Counted from the first letter of the stretch, positions 39,306-48,042 are shown. The stretch: 64,000 bases of DNA from CAIJMI01 sp964448085 (GCA_964448085.1 CAYUUX010000001.1:39576-103575); one strand, 5' to 3'. The notes: generated by a model from the letters alone, not told the origin. Program-made: numbers and translations.

Positions 39306-40963
39306 GAAGGACGCATGTCGCGAATTTTTAGCTGGAGAGAGGTTATTCCGTTCCACGTGTTTTCGTTGAGTGTATAAGCGACATCCACTGTAGACCCTAC
39401 AGGAAAATTCTCACTCATATGGCCAATTCCAAAACCGACTGCATTCAATATCGTTCCTTTTTCGTCTCTTATTTTCATTTTCAAGTGATTCAATTTCGCT
39501 CCAATTTTGCGAATTTCCATTACCGTTAGATTATTCGTAGCAAAAACCGGTTCGTAATTCCCTAATCCGAACGGTGCAAATTTTGACAAAGCAACATAAA
39601 GAGATTTGCTGATTAAACGAGAAGGAATCATGGCATCAATTGCAAGCGAACGGATCAACAACGCATCGTCTAACGCTTTTTCGATGCGCTGTTCTAATGC
39701 GGTTACCAATGCGGGAATATTTTTGGTTTCTATGGTAAAACCCGCCGCCATCGGATGCCCCCCAACATCAAGAAGAAGGTTGGATGCGCCGCGGATAAAC
39801 TCTACGATGTTAAATCCAGAAACGGATCTCGCCGACGCTTTCGAAATTCCGTTGCCAATTGCAATCACAATACTTGGACGGTAATATTCTTCCGTTAATT
39901 TACCGGCAACCAACCCTATAATACCGGGATTGTATGATTCGTCGGAAACAATAAGGATTTTTTTCTTCTCCGCGGTTGTGTTCTTTGATAATCCGGATAG
40001 TGCGTGAAGCGTTGTATCAACGGTCATTTGTTGCCTTTCCTTATTGGTCATCCCAAGTTTTAAAGCCAAAATAGTCGCACGTTCAGTTTTGGTCGTACAC
40101 AGGAGACGCAGGGCATCAATGGCGTGTTCTAGTCTTCCCATCGCGTTTAACCTGGGAGCGATGACATGGGAGACATCCGATGTTTCAAGCAGTTTTTCAT
40201 TCAACCCCGCTTCGCGTATTAGTGCACGGATTCCTATGCGTTTCGTTTTGTTTAATGCTTCGATACCGAATTTTGCGATACTCCGGTTTGGTCCAACGAG
40301 TGGCACCATGTCAGCAATCGTCCCTATTGCGGCAAATGCCAATAATTCTTCTGCCTTTTTACGCATGTGTTTTCCTAAAAGTGTTTTCGCAACAAACCAT
40401 GAAACTCCAGCTCCGCATAATGCGGTCGTATGGATCACTGTGCATACCGGAATTGTTGCAGGCGGCAAATGATGATCGGTCACGATCACATCTATCCCGA
40501 GTGTCTTTGCGTATGCAACTTCGTCGGCTGCCGTTATACCATGATCTACAGTGATGATAAGAGAGGGATTGTATTCGGCAATGCAATTCTGAATTCCTTT
40601 TTCCGATAACCCATATCCTTCTTCAAGGCGATGCGGTACGTACGGCATGACACGGGCGCCTAAAGCGTAGAGCGCTTCCCATAAAATAGCACCAGCGCTG
40701 ATACCATCTGCGTCATAATCCGCATATACGACAATAGACTCATGTTTTTCGATTGCCTTTTCTATCCGTGCAATTCCTTTTGTGAGCTTGGACTGAAAGA
40801 TGCCGACATCTTTCGCAGTCAAATCCAATGGATCGGGTGGTGTAAGAAATGTTGCCTGATCTTTACTCTTATGTATTCCTCTATTTTCCAAAAGAATGCC
40901 GACAACATCGTCCACATGGTTGATTGGCTCTTTTGCCAAATTCCGTATATTCCAGTTTTTCAT
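39296..40963 (-). CDS. recJ: Single-stranded-DNA-specific exonuclease RecJ
   Basis: 555 residues. DHH phosphoesterase motifs: VVYADYDADGISAGAIL (motif I), TVDHGITAADE (II), VIVTDHHLPP (III, DHH). The DHHA1 domain contains GGHPMAAGFTI and an OB-fold segment ends the protein. It degrades single-stranded DNA 5' to 3' in mismatch and recombinational repair. Length is close to the usual 560-580 residues. Confidence 0.95.
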   Translation of the reverse strand: MKNWNIRNLAKEPINHVDDVVGILLENRGIHKSKDQATFLTPPDPLDLTAKDVGIFQSKLTKGIARIEKAIEKHESIVVYADYDADGISAGAILWEALYALGARVMPYVPHRLEEGYGLSEKGIQNCIAEYNPSLIITVDHGITAADEVAYAKTLGIDVIVTDHHLPPATIPVCTVIHTTALCGAGVSWFVAKTLLGKHMRKKAEELLAFAAIGTIADMVPLVGPNRSIAKFGIEALNKTKRIGIRALIREAGLNEKLLETSDVSHVIAPRLNAMGRLEHAIDALRLLCTTKTERATILALKLGMTNKERQQMTVDTTLHALSGLSKNTTAEKKKILIVSDESYNPGIIGLVAGKLTEEYYRPSIVIAIGNGISKASARSVSGFNIVEFIRGASNLLLDVGGHPMAAGFTIETKNIPALVTALEQRIEKALDDALLIRSLAIDAMIPSRLISKSLYVALSKFAPFGLGNYEPVFATNNLTVMEIRKIGAKLNHLKMKIRDEKGTILNAVGFGIGHMSENFPVGSTVDVAYTLNENTWNGITSLQLKIRDMRPSCQ

Positions 40964-41012
40964 GTCTTCCTATGGTATCATAAGAAGGAAATATTCTCTT
41001 TTTCAATCATAT

Positions 41013-42392
41013 ATGATCGCGTTACCCGAACTAGCACAATCAGTCATTTCTGCCATGCAAAAAGCGGGTTTTCATTGTTATGCTGTTGGTGGATCCGTTC
41101 GAGACATACTGATGAACAAGACAACACACGGATGGGATTTTACAACAAACGCTCTCCCTGAACAGATATTGTCTGTTTTTCCGAATAGTTTTTATGACAA
41201 TCAATTCGGCACCGTTGGGGTAAAAATATATAAAAATGGAATGACCCAGAAGGGTGAAGAAAAACCGCAGGATATCTATGAAATAACAACATACAGAAGT
41301 GAGAAAGGATATACCGATCACCGTCATCCCGAACATGTCCTGTGGGGCGTCTCACTTGAAGAAGACCTTTCCAGAAGGGATTTTACGATCAATGCTATTG
41401 CAACCGATGGAAACGTCATCGTTGATCCGTATAACGGACGCGATGCTATCAACCACAAACATATCTGTGCTGTCGGCGACCCCTTGCAACGATTTGAAGA
41501 AGATGCGCTCCGTATGATGCGCGCCATTAGAATAGCCAGCCAACTCGGCTTCACTATCGAGGATGATACCAAACGCGCTATTGAAACAAAGGCTCCTCTT
41601 CTGGATGAAATATCCAAGGAGCGGATACGCGACGAATTTCTCAAAATACTTGTTGCTCCGTATGCAGGAGACGGGATAGTACTCTTAAAAAACACGGGTC
41701 TTCTTTCATTTATCATCCCGGAATTTCTTCCTGCTTTCACAACGGAACAAAAAAGTCCAAAACGGCATCATTTGTATGATGTTGGAATTCATTCTATTAA
41801 AGCCATGGACGCGTGTCCGTCAAATGATCCGATTGTGAAATTTGCAACACTTATCCATGACATCGGAAAGCCATCAACCTTCAAAAAAGATCCATCTGGA
41901 CTTATCACGTTTTTCAACCACGAAGTAGCAGGGACAAAAATAGCTCGTTCTATCGTCAAAAGACTCAGGTTTTCCAAAAAAGACAGCGAACGGATTTTGA
42001 CACTGTTGCGTTGGCATCAGTTTAGCGTCGATGAGCGTCAAACAGACAGTGCCATCAGAAGGATTATCCGTCGAGTGGGTAAAGAGAATCTCCAGGACAT
42101 GCTCGCTCTTCGCATCGGCGATCGTATCGGAGGTGGTGCCCAAGAAACATCTTGGCGGTTAGAATTGTTTAAAAAACGTCTTGAGGAAGTACAAAAACAA
42201 CCGTTTGCTGTAAGTGATTTGACTATAAACGGCAACGATATCATGAAAATTCTCGCCTGTCGTCCAGGTCCGCTTGTTGGAAAAGCGCTTCTTGCGTTGT
42301 TTGAAGAAGTTGTTGCTCAAAAAATACCCAACGAACAACATGCGTTGATGCAACGATTGGAAGAAATTAAGAAGACACTGCTTACTTCGTAA
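41013..42392 (+). CDS. CCA-adding enzyme / poly(A) polymerase family nucleotidyltransferase
   Basis: 459 residues, class II family. CYAVGGSVRDILM is the GG-VRD nucleotide motif; the catalytic D-x-D is G40-W-D42 here (THGWDFTTNALP), so the first carboxylate appears lost (GGA codon at 41130-41132). The helical neck and flexible-loop motifs EEDLSRRDFTINAIA and RFEEDALRMMRAIR are intact, and an HD domain (FATLIHDIGKPST, about residues 277-289) follows. It should repair and complete tRNA 3' ends, which matters because none of the three tRNAs here encodes CCA. ATG 41013 is selected; further upstream the frame lies over recJ. Confidence 0.85.
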   Translation: MIALPELAQSVISAMQKAGFHCYAVGGSVRDILMNKTTHGWDFTTNALPEQILSVFPNSFYDNQFGTVGVKIYKNGMTQKGEEKPQDIYEITTYRSEKGYTDHRHPEHVLWGVSLEEDLSRRDFTINAIATDGNVIVDPYNGRDAINHKHICAVGDPLQRFEEDALRMMRAIRIASQLGFTIEDDTKRAIETKAPLLDEISKERIRDEFLKILVAPYAGDGIVLLKNTGLLSFIIPEFLPAFTTEQKSPKRHHLYDVGIHSIKAMDACPSNDPIVKFATLIHDIGKPSTFKKDPSGLITFFNHEVAGTKIARSIVKRLRFSKKDSERILTLLRWHQFSVDERQTDSAIRRIIRRVGKENLQDMLALRIGDRIGGGAQETSWRLELFKKRLEEVQKQPFAVSDLTINGNDIMKILACRPGPLVGKALLALFEEVVAQKIPNEQHALMQRLEEIKKTLLTS

Positions 42393-43251
42393 TTTTTTTA
42401 TGGATGGCAAGTAAAATCGGCGTTGCAACAAAAGGCGACGAATACGTACCCGTAATAGTACCGATAAGAAGCGCTACTGCAAACCACCGAACTGTTTCTC
42501 CTCCCAAAAGCACCAATGCCAAAAGCATGAATATGATCGTAAAGGAATTGATAAGTGACCGTCCCATCGTTTCGTTCAACGCAATATCGGATATATCAAT
42601 TAAATTACCTTTAATATTCTTCTTTTTGTATTCTCTTATCCTGTCAAAAATGACGATCGTATCATGAACAGAAAAACTCATTGTCGTCAAAAAGGCAGTC
42701 ATAAAGAGCGCATCGACTTCCGTTCCGAAAAAATGTCCGAAAAGAGAAAATGCTCCGAACACCACCAAAACATCGTGGATCAACGCAATAATTGCAGCAA
42801 ATCCGAATTGAATGTTTTTGAATGCGTATGCAACGTATAAAAGGATGGCGATGACAGCAAGACATGCTGCAACAAATGATTTTACGAGAAGTTCTTTGCC
42901 CAATATTGGCCCTACGGTATCTCGTTGGACGATGTCTATTTTTGTATCAGTTTTTTCTTCCAGAAACACTTCGAAAGCTTTTGTCTCTTCATCATCAAGC
43001 ATTTGTGTTCGAATGGTGTATGCGTTATTACCTGACCGCTGAGTATTCACAATCGCATACGGCGATCCGCTTACACTACCAACGATAGTGTCCTGCGATA
43101 TATCTTTATTAAAACGCATCTCTAGTCGGGTTCCTCCGGTAAAATCCACGGATGGACGAAGTCCAAATCGTATAAGGGAATAGATGCCGGGTATAAGCAC
43201 CAATGACGATACTATAATATACACCCAGATATATTTACTGAAACGTATCAT
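42382..43251 (-). CDS. secF: Protein translocase subunit SecF
   Basis: 289 residues with six membrane helices. The periplasmic-type P1 region has VDFTGGTRLEMRF; the RND-like core has FSVHDTIVIFDRIRE. With SecD it uses the proton or sodium gradient to help complete preprotein translocation. It overlaps secD by 4 nt and the convergent nucleotidyltransferase gene by 11 nt. Confidence 0.95.
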   Translation of the reverse strand: MIRFSKYIWVYIIVSSLVLIPGIYSLIRFGLRPSVDFTGGTRLEMRFNKDISQDTIVGSVSGSPYAIVNTQRSGNNAYTIRTQMLDDEETKAFEVFLEEKTDTKIDIVQRDTVGPILGKELLVKSFVAACLAVIAILLYVAYAFKNIQFGFAAIIALIHDVLVVFGAFSLFGHFFGTEVDALFMTAFLTTMSFSVHDTIVIFDRIREYKKKNIKGNLIDISDIALNETMGRSLINSFTIIFMLLALVLLGGETVRWFAVALLIGTITGTYSSPFVATPILLAIHKKITK

Positions 43252-44624
43252 AATTTTTTCTCACTTTTTGGACCTTTGTACAATACACGCACGAACGTTC
43301 GTGTCACAACAATACCCGTAAATAAACTTGTCACTACACCCAAGAATAATGTCGCTGCAAAGCCGCGAACGAGTCCTGATGTCGGTAAAAACGACCAATT
43401 TCCAGGGTTAAACAAAATAATGGAGGTTATGATGGTAGTGAAATTTGCGTCCCGAATGCTTTCCCACGCTTTTCCAAATCCAAGCTCCATAGCGATTTGC
43501 CATGATTTGCCACGACGAAGCTCTTCCCTATAGCGTGAAAAAATCAAAATATTACTGTCAACTGCCATACCAATGGAAAGAATAAACCCTGCGATTCCAG
43601 GAATTGTAAGCGTTACGGGAATCAGCCGGTATAAGGCAAGCGTAATCAAGCCATACATAACAAGCGCCAGATCCGCGAATACACCCAACCATCCAAATTC
43701 CATAATCATGAATATCGCAACCATCACAAGACCGATAACTCCAGCCCGAATGCTTTTTTGTATGGATTCTGCACCTAGTGTTGCACCAATGGTTCGTTGT
43801 TCCACTACTTTCACCGGAACAGGCAATGCGCCTGCGTTGAGTTGGATGGAAAGCTGTTTTGCCGAATCCACTGTAAAATTTCCGGTGATCACTGCTTCAC
43901 CGTCGGTAATTTCAGTGCTTACGGTTGGAGCGGTAACAATGACATCATCCAAAAAAATTGCAAGTGGCTTACCAACCAATCGTTTCGTCACTTCGGCAAA
44001 TTTTTTTGTTCCTTCCGGAGTAAATTGAATCCCCACCTCCGGTTCTCCTGTTTGTTGATTAAATTGAAGCATGGATTTTTTTAAATCCTTTCCAGAAATT
44101 CCAACTGCACGAGTATTCTCCAACGTCGGTACCATATATGCTGATTCCGAGGATTCTATCGTTTCGGGCATTTCTCGAAACTCCAATTGCGCGGTTTGCC
44201 CCACTAATGCAAGCGCCTCTTCCGTATTGGTTATACCCGGCAGCTCAACTATAATTCTGTATGTTTCTCCGCTAACAGCAGACTGTATCACCGGTTCGGA
44301 AACACCAAAAAAATTCACCCGTCGCTCAATAACCTGTTTTGCTGATTCCAAGGAATCTTGTTTATCTGCGGCTTGTATGCTGGTCATATCCGCTTCCAGC
44401 GTTACCTGCGTACCTCCGGCCAAATCCAACCCTAAATGCGTCTTCAAATCTTTTTGGATGTGTACCCCCAAGAGCTTTGTATCAATTGAAGGAGGATTGA
44501 TTGTTATGGATTCATTCTTTCCCAAAAACGGTATGGGAATTGACATATGTTCCGGTAAATCAAGAATGACAAGAACAATAAAGAGAATACAAAGATAAAC
44601 AAACGTCCGTTTAGCGTGTTTCAT
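43248..44624 (-). CDS. secD: Protein translocase subunit SecD
   Basis: 458 residues. An N-terminal membrane helix, the large extracytoplasmic region with LGLDLAGGTQVTLEADM and VNFFGVSEPVIQ, then five helices with GMAVDSNILIFSRYREELRRG near the end. It is shorter than E. coli SecD (615), typical of Gram-positive-like versions. Together with secF, secA and secY the window holds most of the Sec machinery. Confidence 0.95.
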   Translation of the reverse strand: MKHAKRTFVYLCILFIVLVILDLPEHMSIPIPFLGKNESITINPPSIDTKLLGVHIQKDLKTHLGLDLAGGTQVTLEADMTSIQAADKQDSLESAKQVIERRVNFFGVSEPVIQSAVSGETYRIIVELPGITNTEEALALVGQTAQLEFREMPETIESSESAYMVPTLENTRAVGISGKDLKKSMLQFNQQTGEPEVGIQFTPEGTKKFAEVTKRLVGKPLAIFLDDVIVTAPTVSTEITDGEAVITGNFTVDSAKQLSIQLNAGALPVPVKVVEQRTIGATLGAESIQKSIRAGVIGLVMVAIFMIMEFGWLGVFADLALVMYGLITLALYRLIPVTLTIPGIAGFILSIGMAVDSNILIFSRYREELRRGKSWQIAMELGFGKAWESIRDANFTTIITSIILFNPGNWSFLPTSGLVRGFAATLFLGVVTSLFTGIVVTRTFVRVLYKGPKSEKKL

Positions 44625-44636
44625 AGAAAACAATGA

Positions 44637-45218
44637 TTACTCTACGAGTTCCTCTTCGTCACCGATAATCATCACGCGCGAGCCCGAGAGCACGGAGATG
44701 ACAAATGGATCACGACGCCTTTTTCTAAATAAAAATTCCTCTTCAGACATAACCGTATAATTGAACTCACGTTCTCTGCGCACTTCTTCTGCTTTCACAA
44801 GTTGTGTTAGCTCCGGAAGAACAACATTCCCTACAATAAGAAGATCAATATCTGTGCTGCTTCTTCTTTGTAATCCCCGGATATACCTTCCCGACATCAT
44901 AACAAATTTGAGTTTTCCCAGCTTCGCTTTATGCTTCAAAATATCAAACCCTATGCCTGACGTTTTTCCTATCAGCTCCAGCAATTCATAATAAAGTGGG
45001 TACTCACGTCGGAAACCATAGAACAACCTGTTGGCACGTTGTTCCTTGGTAACCATTCCCGCTTCTTCCATATGCGCTAGTTCACGTCGTACCGCATTGA
45101 TCTCTTCCCCAATTTTCCTTACGATATCACGAACATGAAATATTGCACCCGGGTGGCTCAAAAACAACTGCAACATCTTTACCCTGACGCGGGAGATAAT
45201 AATATCTTCAAGTAACAT
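44637..45218 (-). CDS. Winged-helix protein with nucleotidyltransferase-like domain
   Basis: 193 residues. An N-terminal ArsR-like winged helix (about 10-70, REIVRKIGEEINAVRRELAHME type) is fused to a minimal nucleotidyltransferase-like domain, whose acidic pair is in RSSTDIDLLIVG (D-x-D) but whose usual preceding GS is RG (YIRGLQRR). Such fusions are common in CPR bacteria and archaea, often as transcriptional regulators or antitoxin-like proteins. ATG 45218 has AGGAGG upstream. It is between secD (12 nt) and the DUF3048 gene. Confidence 0.75.
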   Translation of the reverse strand: MLLEDIIISRVRVKMLQLFLSHPGAIFHVRDIVRKIGEEINAVRRELAHMEEAGMVTKEQRANRLFYGFRREYPLYYELLELIGKTSGIGFDILKHKAKLGKLKFVMMSGRYIRGLQRRSSTDIDLLIVGNVVLPELTQLVKAEEVRREREFNYTVMSEEEFLFRKRRRDPFVISVLSGSRVMIIGDEEELVE

Positions 45219-45230
45219 ATCTCCTCCTTT

Positions 45231-45261
45231 GCCCAATCACCTATCTGACTGAGCTAAGGGC
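45231..45261 (-). other. tRNA 5'-half-like fragment
   Basis: Minus strand, GCCCTTAGCTCAGTCAGATAGG reads like the first 22 nt of a tRNA (acceptor, T8-A9, D stem GCTC, D loop with AGTCAGATAGG), but the D stem partner is GATT, and no anticodon or T arm follows. The ends GCCC/GGGC pair. It is probably a tRNA relic or chance; it ends at the Shine-Dalgarno of the winged-helix gene. Confidence 0.35.
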
Positions 45262-45267
45262 AGTATA

Positions 45268-46446
45268 TTAATAGGTCACGGATGTCCCGATAGGAAGCAT
45301 CTCAATCCAAATTTGACCTTTATTCAACAACACTTCTTTTCCGGCTTCATCTTTAAAGATAGTCCGAGCAGATCTGTCGAGTTTTTGCCATGTAATCTTT
45401 GACACTTTTCCGTCGGAGAACAGTAAACCGGTACCAGATCCTATATTTCCATATAACAAATGCATATGGTCATCGACTGGACCGGTTTCCTTGGCAAACT
45501 GCACAATCACCGTCTTTGTCTGAAGCTGCTCGCCTGTTTCAAGATCAAGGTGCGCAACTCCTCCATTTTCCCGTTTATAAAAATTACTAGTCTTATCATA
45601 TACCCACTTAACTCCATAATCTTTTTCATATCCCTTCCAGGCAACAAAACTAATACTTGTGGCATCTCCTCTTTCCGCTTCCTTTGTATCATCCTTAAAT
45701 TTCCATGACTGGAAGTTTTTATCCCATGCAATCCCCTTACTGTCTACATTCGTCCACCCTCTATCGGAGGCAAGTGTTATCAACTTATCCGTCTGACAAA
45801 CCATTGTATGTTCCGTTGCCACAGTATGATCTAACCGATCATAATTTCTATAGCATGTGGGGAATGAAATACCAAATTGATCCATATCTTTAATGCGGTA
45901 TTGATCAATCTGACACAACGCTTTTGCCCGTTCATCTACAGTATCGTCTTCACATCGACCGGCTCCTCCTACATGGTTATAAAGTGCATCATATTCCAAT
46001 ACCCACGGAAGAAAATATGTTCGTGCACTTCTTACCGGAGCAAGACTCACATTTTCTGCTGCTATACCGCAATAAAAAACACCCATAAAACGCGATATGC
46101 CACCCTCAGCTACGGCTTCGTATACAACATCCGCGTAGGAAATCCCCGATTGCGGTCGCGCTTCGGCATGATTTTCAATCATGACAGCAAGCGGTCTCCT
46201 TTTTTCCCACACTTCTCGTTCCTGTTTCGTATATAACTTCCCGTTCAGAGGGCATGCTTCGGTACGTGGTATTGCGGGATCGATAACGAAATGTTTTTTT
46301 TGTCCGTCAGTTGTCGATACTTTTAACGAACTACCCGTCGAAGATTCTTTTCCCATGATTGAGAACACTGCTGCGGACGCGCCTGTTGAAATAAGATATA
46401 ACGCAATAGCAATGATGCTATACATGAGCAGATTTTGTTTTTTCAT
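45268..46446 (-). CDS. DUF3048 domain protein (YerB-like)
   Basis: 392 residues. N-terminal signal or anchor helix (about 8-27), then the DUF3048 N domain with RRPLAVMIENHAEARPQSGISY and GGISRFMGVFY, and the C-terminal domain ending GQIWIEMLPIGTSVTY. DUF3048 proteins are extracytoplasmic and of unknown function (YerB in Bacillus). Five or more cysteines in the central part (FPTCYRN, GGAGRCEDD, ALCQIDQ) suggest disulphides. It has AAGGAGG upstream and follows the DUF4446 gene. Confidence 0.88.
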   Translation of the reverse strand: MKKQNLLMYSIIAIALYLISTGASAAVFSIMGKESSTGSSLKVSTTDGQKKHFVIDPAIPRTEACPLNGKLYTKQEREVWEKRRPLAVMIENHAEARPQSGISYADVVYEAVAEGGISRFMGVFYCGIAAENVSLAPVRSARTYFLPWVLEYDALYNHVGGAGRCEDDTVDERAKALCQIDQYRIKDMDQFGISFPTCYRNYDRLDHTVATEHTMVCQTDKLITLASDRGWTNVDSKGIAWDKNFQSWKFKDDTKEAERGDATSISFVAWKGYEKDYGVKWVYDKTSNFYKRENGGVAHLDLETGEQLQTKTVIVQFAKETGPVDDHMHLLYGNIGSGTGLLFSDGKVSKITWQKLDRSARTIFKDEAGKEVLLNKGQIWIEMLPIGTSVTY

Positions 46447-46465
46447 ACCAACCGTCCTCCTTATG

Positions 46466-46927
46466 TCAGTTTACGGAATGTGATTTCTTAATTGCCTGCT
46501 GTTCTTCTTTCGATAGCTCCATCTCTTCACATTTTCCGCCTTTGATATGCTTAATATACCATCTATTCCCAGTTCTCGCATAGAGAGAGGTCATGACAAA
46601 CCCATCATCCTTCCCATCTAGTATTGCGACTGTAAAACTTTGACTTCCCCCGGTATCGGAGAATGGATTGAAGCGCACTATACCAAAACGTTGGTAATGA
46701 TCCAAACCGTTTCTTTCAAGTTGTTTTTCCATTTCCTCAAGTTTTTGTATGCTCTTTTCTGCATGCTCTTGTTTTGCAAGAAGTGCCGTTAAAATATCGC
46801 GCAGGGTTGCCTTTGTTGTCCCCTGCGTTAAGGAGTTATAGTGGATTCCCATGCGAAAAACCACGTATGTCAAAATAACCAACCATACGGCACACCCTGC
46901 AATTATCCAAATCAAATATTGTGTCAT
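46466..46927 (-). CDS. DUF4446 family protein
   Basis: 153 residues: an N-terminal membrane helix (about 5-25), a coiled coil (about 45-78, AKQEHAEKSIQKLEEMEKQL), and a C-terminal globular part with FGIVRFNPFSDTGGSQSFTVA and SLYARTGNRWYIKHIKGG, characteristic of DUF4446. In other bacteria these genes often lie near sporulation or chromosome-partition genes, but function is unknown. ATG 46927 follows a TTGACA-17-TACTAT promoter. Confidence 0.85.
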   Translation of the reverse strand: MTQYLIWIIAGCAVWLVILTYVVFRMGIHYNSLTQGTTKATLRDILTALLAKQEHAEKSIQKLEEMEKQLERNGLDHYQRFGIVRFNPFSDTGGSQSFTVAILDGKDDGFVMTSLYARTGNRWYIKHIKGGKCEEMELSKEEQQAIKKSHSVN

Positions 46928-46950
46928 ATTGAACACCATTCGTATCCATC

Positions 46951-46979
46951 ATAGTAGTTATATTCCGATTCATTGTCAA
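46951..46979 (-). promoter_or_regulatory. Promoter of the DUF4446-DUF3048 unit
   Basis: TTGACA (46974-46979), 17 nt, TACTAT (46951-46956) on the minus strand. The start is expected near 46944, a leader of about 17 nt. Confidence 0.75.
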
Positions 46980-47002
46980 CAAGAAAAGTCCCTGGAAAAC
47001 CA

Positions 47003-47041
47003 TGTCAAGAGTTGACAAGGCTGTTGAAGCTATGTTACGCT
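47003..47041 (+). promoter_or_regulatory. Promoter and TGTCAA-GAG-TTGACA palindrome upstream of the DUF5679 operon
   Basis: TGTCAA (47003-47008), GAG, TTGACA (47012-47017): a 6-3-6 inverted repeat whose right arm is a consensus -35; 18 nt further is TACGCT (47036-47041) as a possible -10. Confidence 0.5.
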
Positions 47042-47062
47042 CAAACCCAGCCTCAAAAACCT

Positions 47063-47341
47063 ATGCCAAAAAAAACAAAAAAGGCAAAGCTGATCGCAGA
47101 ATATAGACGCAAGCTTACTCTATTGGAATCCGACCATCATACCGTCCCTCCAATCAACACAACGAAACAAACAGATTCAACCTTGCAGCTTCCCGTTCTA
47201 CCTCTCACTCAATCGAAAGAGATTGCCGTACTTCTTCCAGAACTTGAATCGTTCGCTATACGAAAAGAACTTACAAAAACACTCATCATTGCATTCGGAT
47301 TTATACTGGTCGAATTTATCTTGTGGAAAGTATTGGGATAA
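47063..47341 (+). CDS. Small membrane protein upstream of DUF5679
   Basis: 92 residues: a very basic start (MPKKTKKAKLIAEYRRK), a polar Thr/Pro-rich middle, and one C-terminal membrane helix (about 73-90, TLIIAFGFILVEFILWKVL) ending at the last residue, so a tail-anchored layout. The family is not known to me by name. The longer frame starting upstream covers the promoter and is unlikely. It is 43 nt before the DUF5679 gene on the same strand. Confidence 0.6.
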   Translation: MPKKTKKAKLIAEYRRKLTLLESDHHTVPPINTTKQTDSTLQLPVLPLTQSKEIAVLLPELESFAIRKELTKTLIIAFGFILVEFILWKVLG

Positions 47342-47384
47342 AAAAGATGCAGAATGCATCGCGTAAAGGAGGTGAAAACAAACT

Positions 47385-47525
47385 ATGGCTACAATGTACT
47401 GTGTAAAATGTCGCGCAAAGAAAGATGATCCAAATGCAACAAAGGTTACTTTGAAAAATGGGAAACCAGCGTTGAAAGGGAAATGCCCAACCTGTGGAAC
47501 AGGAATGTTCAAAATTGGTGGGTAA
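47385..47525 (+). CDS. DUF5679 zinc-ribbon protein (46 residues)
   Basis: A 46-residue protein, MATMYCVKC at the start and KCPTCGTGMFKIGG at the end: two CxxC pairs (C6/C9, C34/C37) forming a zinc ribbon. This is the DUF5679 family, widespread in CPR bacteria and of unknown function; it resembles a ribosomal-protein-type or RNA-binding ribbon. The Shine-Dalgarno is near-perfect (AAAGGAGGTGA, 47366-47376). An intrinsic terminator begins 7 nt after the stop. Too small to be found by size-limited gene callers. Confidence 0.85.
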   Translation: MATMYCVKCRAKKDDPNATKVTLKNGKPALKGKCPTCGTGMFKIGG

Positions 47526-47531
47526 GAGTAA

Positions 47532-47557
47532 TACCTGCCAATACGGCGGGTATTTTT
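47532..47557 (+). terminator. Intrinsic terminator after the DUF5679 gene
   Basis: ATACCTGCC (47531-47539), loop AATAC, GGCGGGTAT (47545-47553), with one T-G pair, and the T-run 47553-47557. Strong rho-independent form. Confidence 0.85.
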
Positions 47558-47578
47558 ACGCGTAAGAATGTACTGCCT

Positions 47579-47608
47579 CCCAGCTCCTCCAGGAGCTGGG
47601 TTTCGTTT
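47579..47608. terminator. Second hairpin, terminator-like
   Basis: CCCAGCTCC (47579-47587), TCCA, GGAGCTGGG (47592-47600), followed by TTTCGTTT on the plus strand. It may back up the previous terminator or insulate the rnpB promoter. Confidence 0.6.
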
Positions 47609-47625
47609 CATTCACCCATGCTGCT

Positions 47626-47655
47626 TTGTTTCTCTCTGATACCTCATGGTATACT
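47626..47655 (+). promoter_or_regulatory. Promoter of rnpB
   Basis: TTGTTT (47626-47631), 18 nt, TATACT (47650-47655) with a TGG extension. The start is expected at about 47662, exactly where the outer stem of the RNA begins. Confidence 0.65.
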
Positions 47656-47662
47656 GCAACCA

Positions 47663-48042
47663 CGCGCTTAGACAGCGGACCTTCGGGGTAGCAATACTCA
47701 GGAAAGTCCAGACAGCAGAATGTGAGGGGACTCCGTGTAAGCGGTGACCCTGCTTCTTGCAAAAGTGGCAGGGCTGGTGATCTTAAAGCGAAAGCCTTAG
47801 GGTACGATTCCTGCATCAACAGGATGAGAGAGCCACAGAGACGAGTTTTTCCCTACATCCTTCACGGGACATGGGAAAAAAGTGAAACGATGGCAATCCC
47901 ACTCGCTGCAACCGACGACCGATCCGTTATTAGGACACATTCCCAAGGATCAAAGCATGCGGGCATGAGAGAAATGAAGGTCATTGACATCGCCAATTTG
48001 GCGTATGTCAAACAGAATCTGGCTTATAGCTGTCTTTGCGCG
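47663..48042 (+). ncRNA. rnpB: RNase P RNA (catalytic subunit)
   Basis: About 380 nt. Conserved regions CR-I (CAGGAAAGTCCAGAC, near 47697) and CR-V (CAGAATCTGGCTTATAG, near 48013) are in order and orientation, and the P1 stem closes the molecule: CGCGC-TT-AGACAGC at 47663-47676 pairs with GCTGTCT-TT-GCGCG at 48029-48042. Also visible are the GGCAGGGCTGGTGA and ACAGAG-type elements of P8-P11. It processes tRNA 5' ends together with RnpA, which is not in this window. Type A versus B was not determined. The 47526-48048 interval holds no protein gene. Confidence 0.93.

Noticed and set aside
47579..47608. Part of RNase P RNA
   Set aside because: It lies upstream of the rnpB promoter and the P1 stem; it is a separate terminator-like hairpin.
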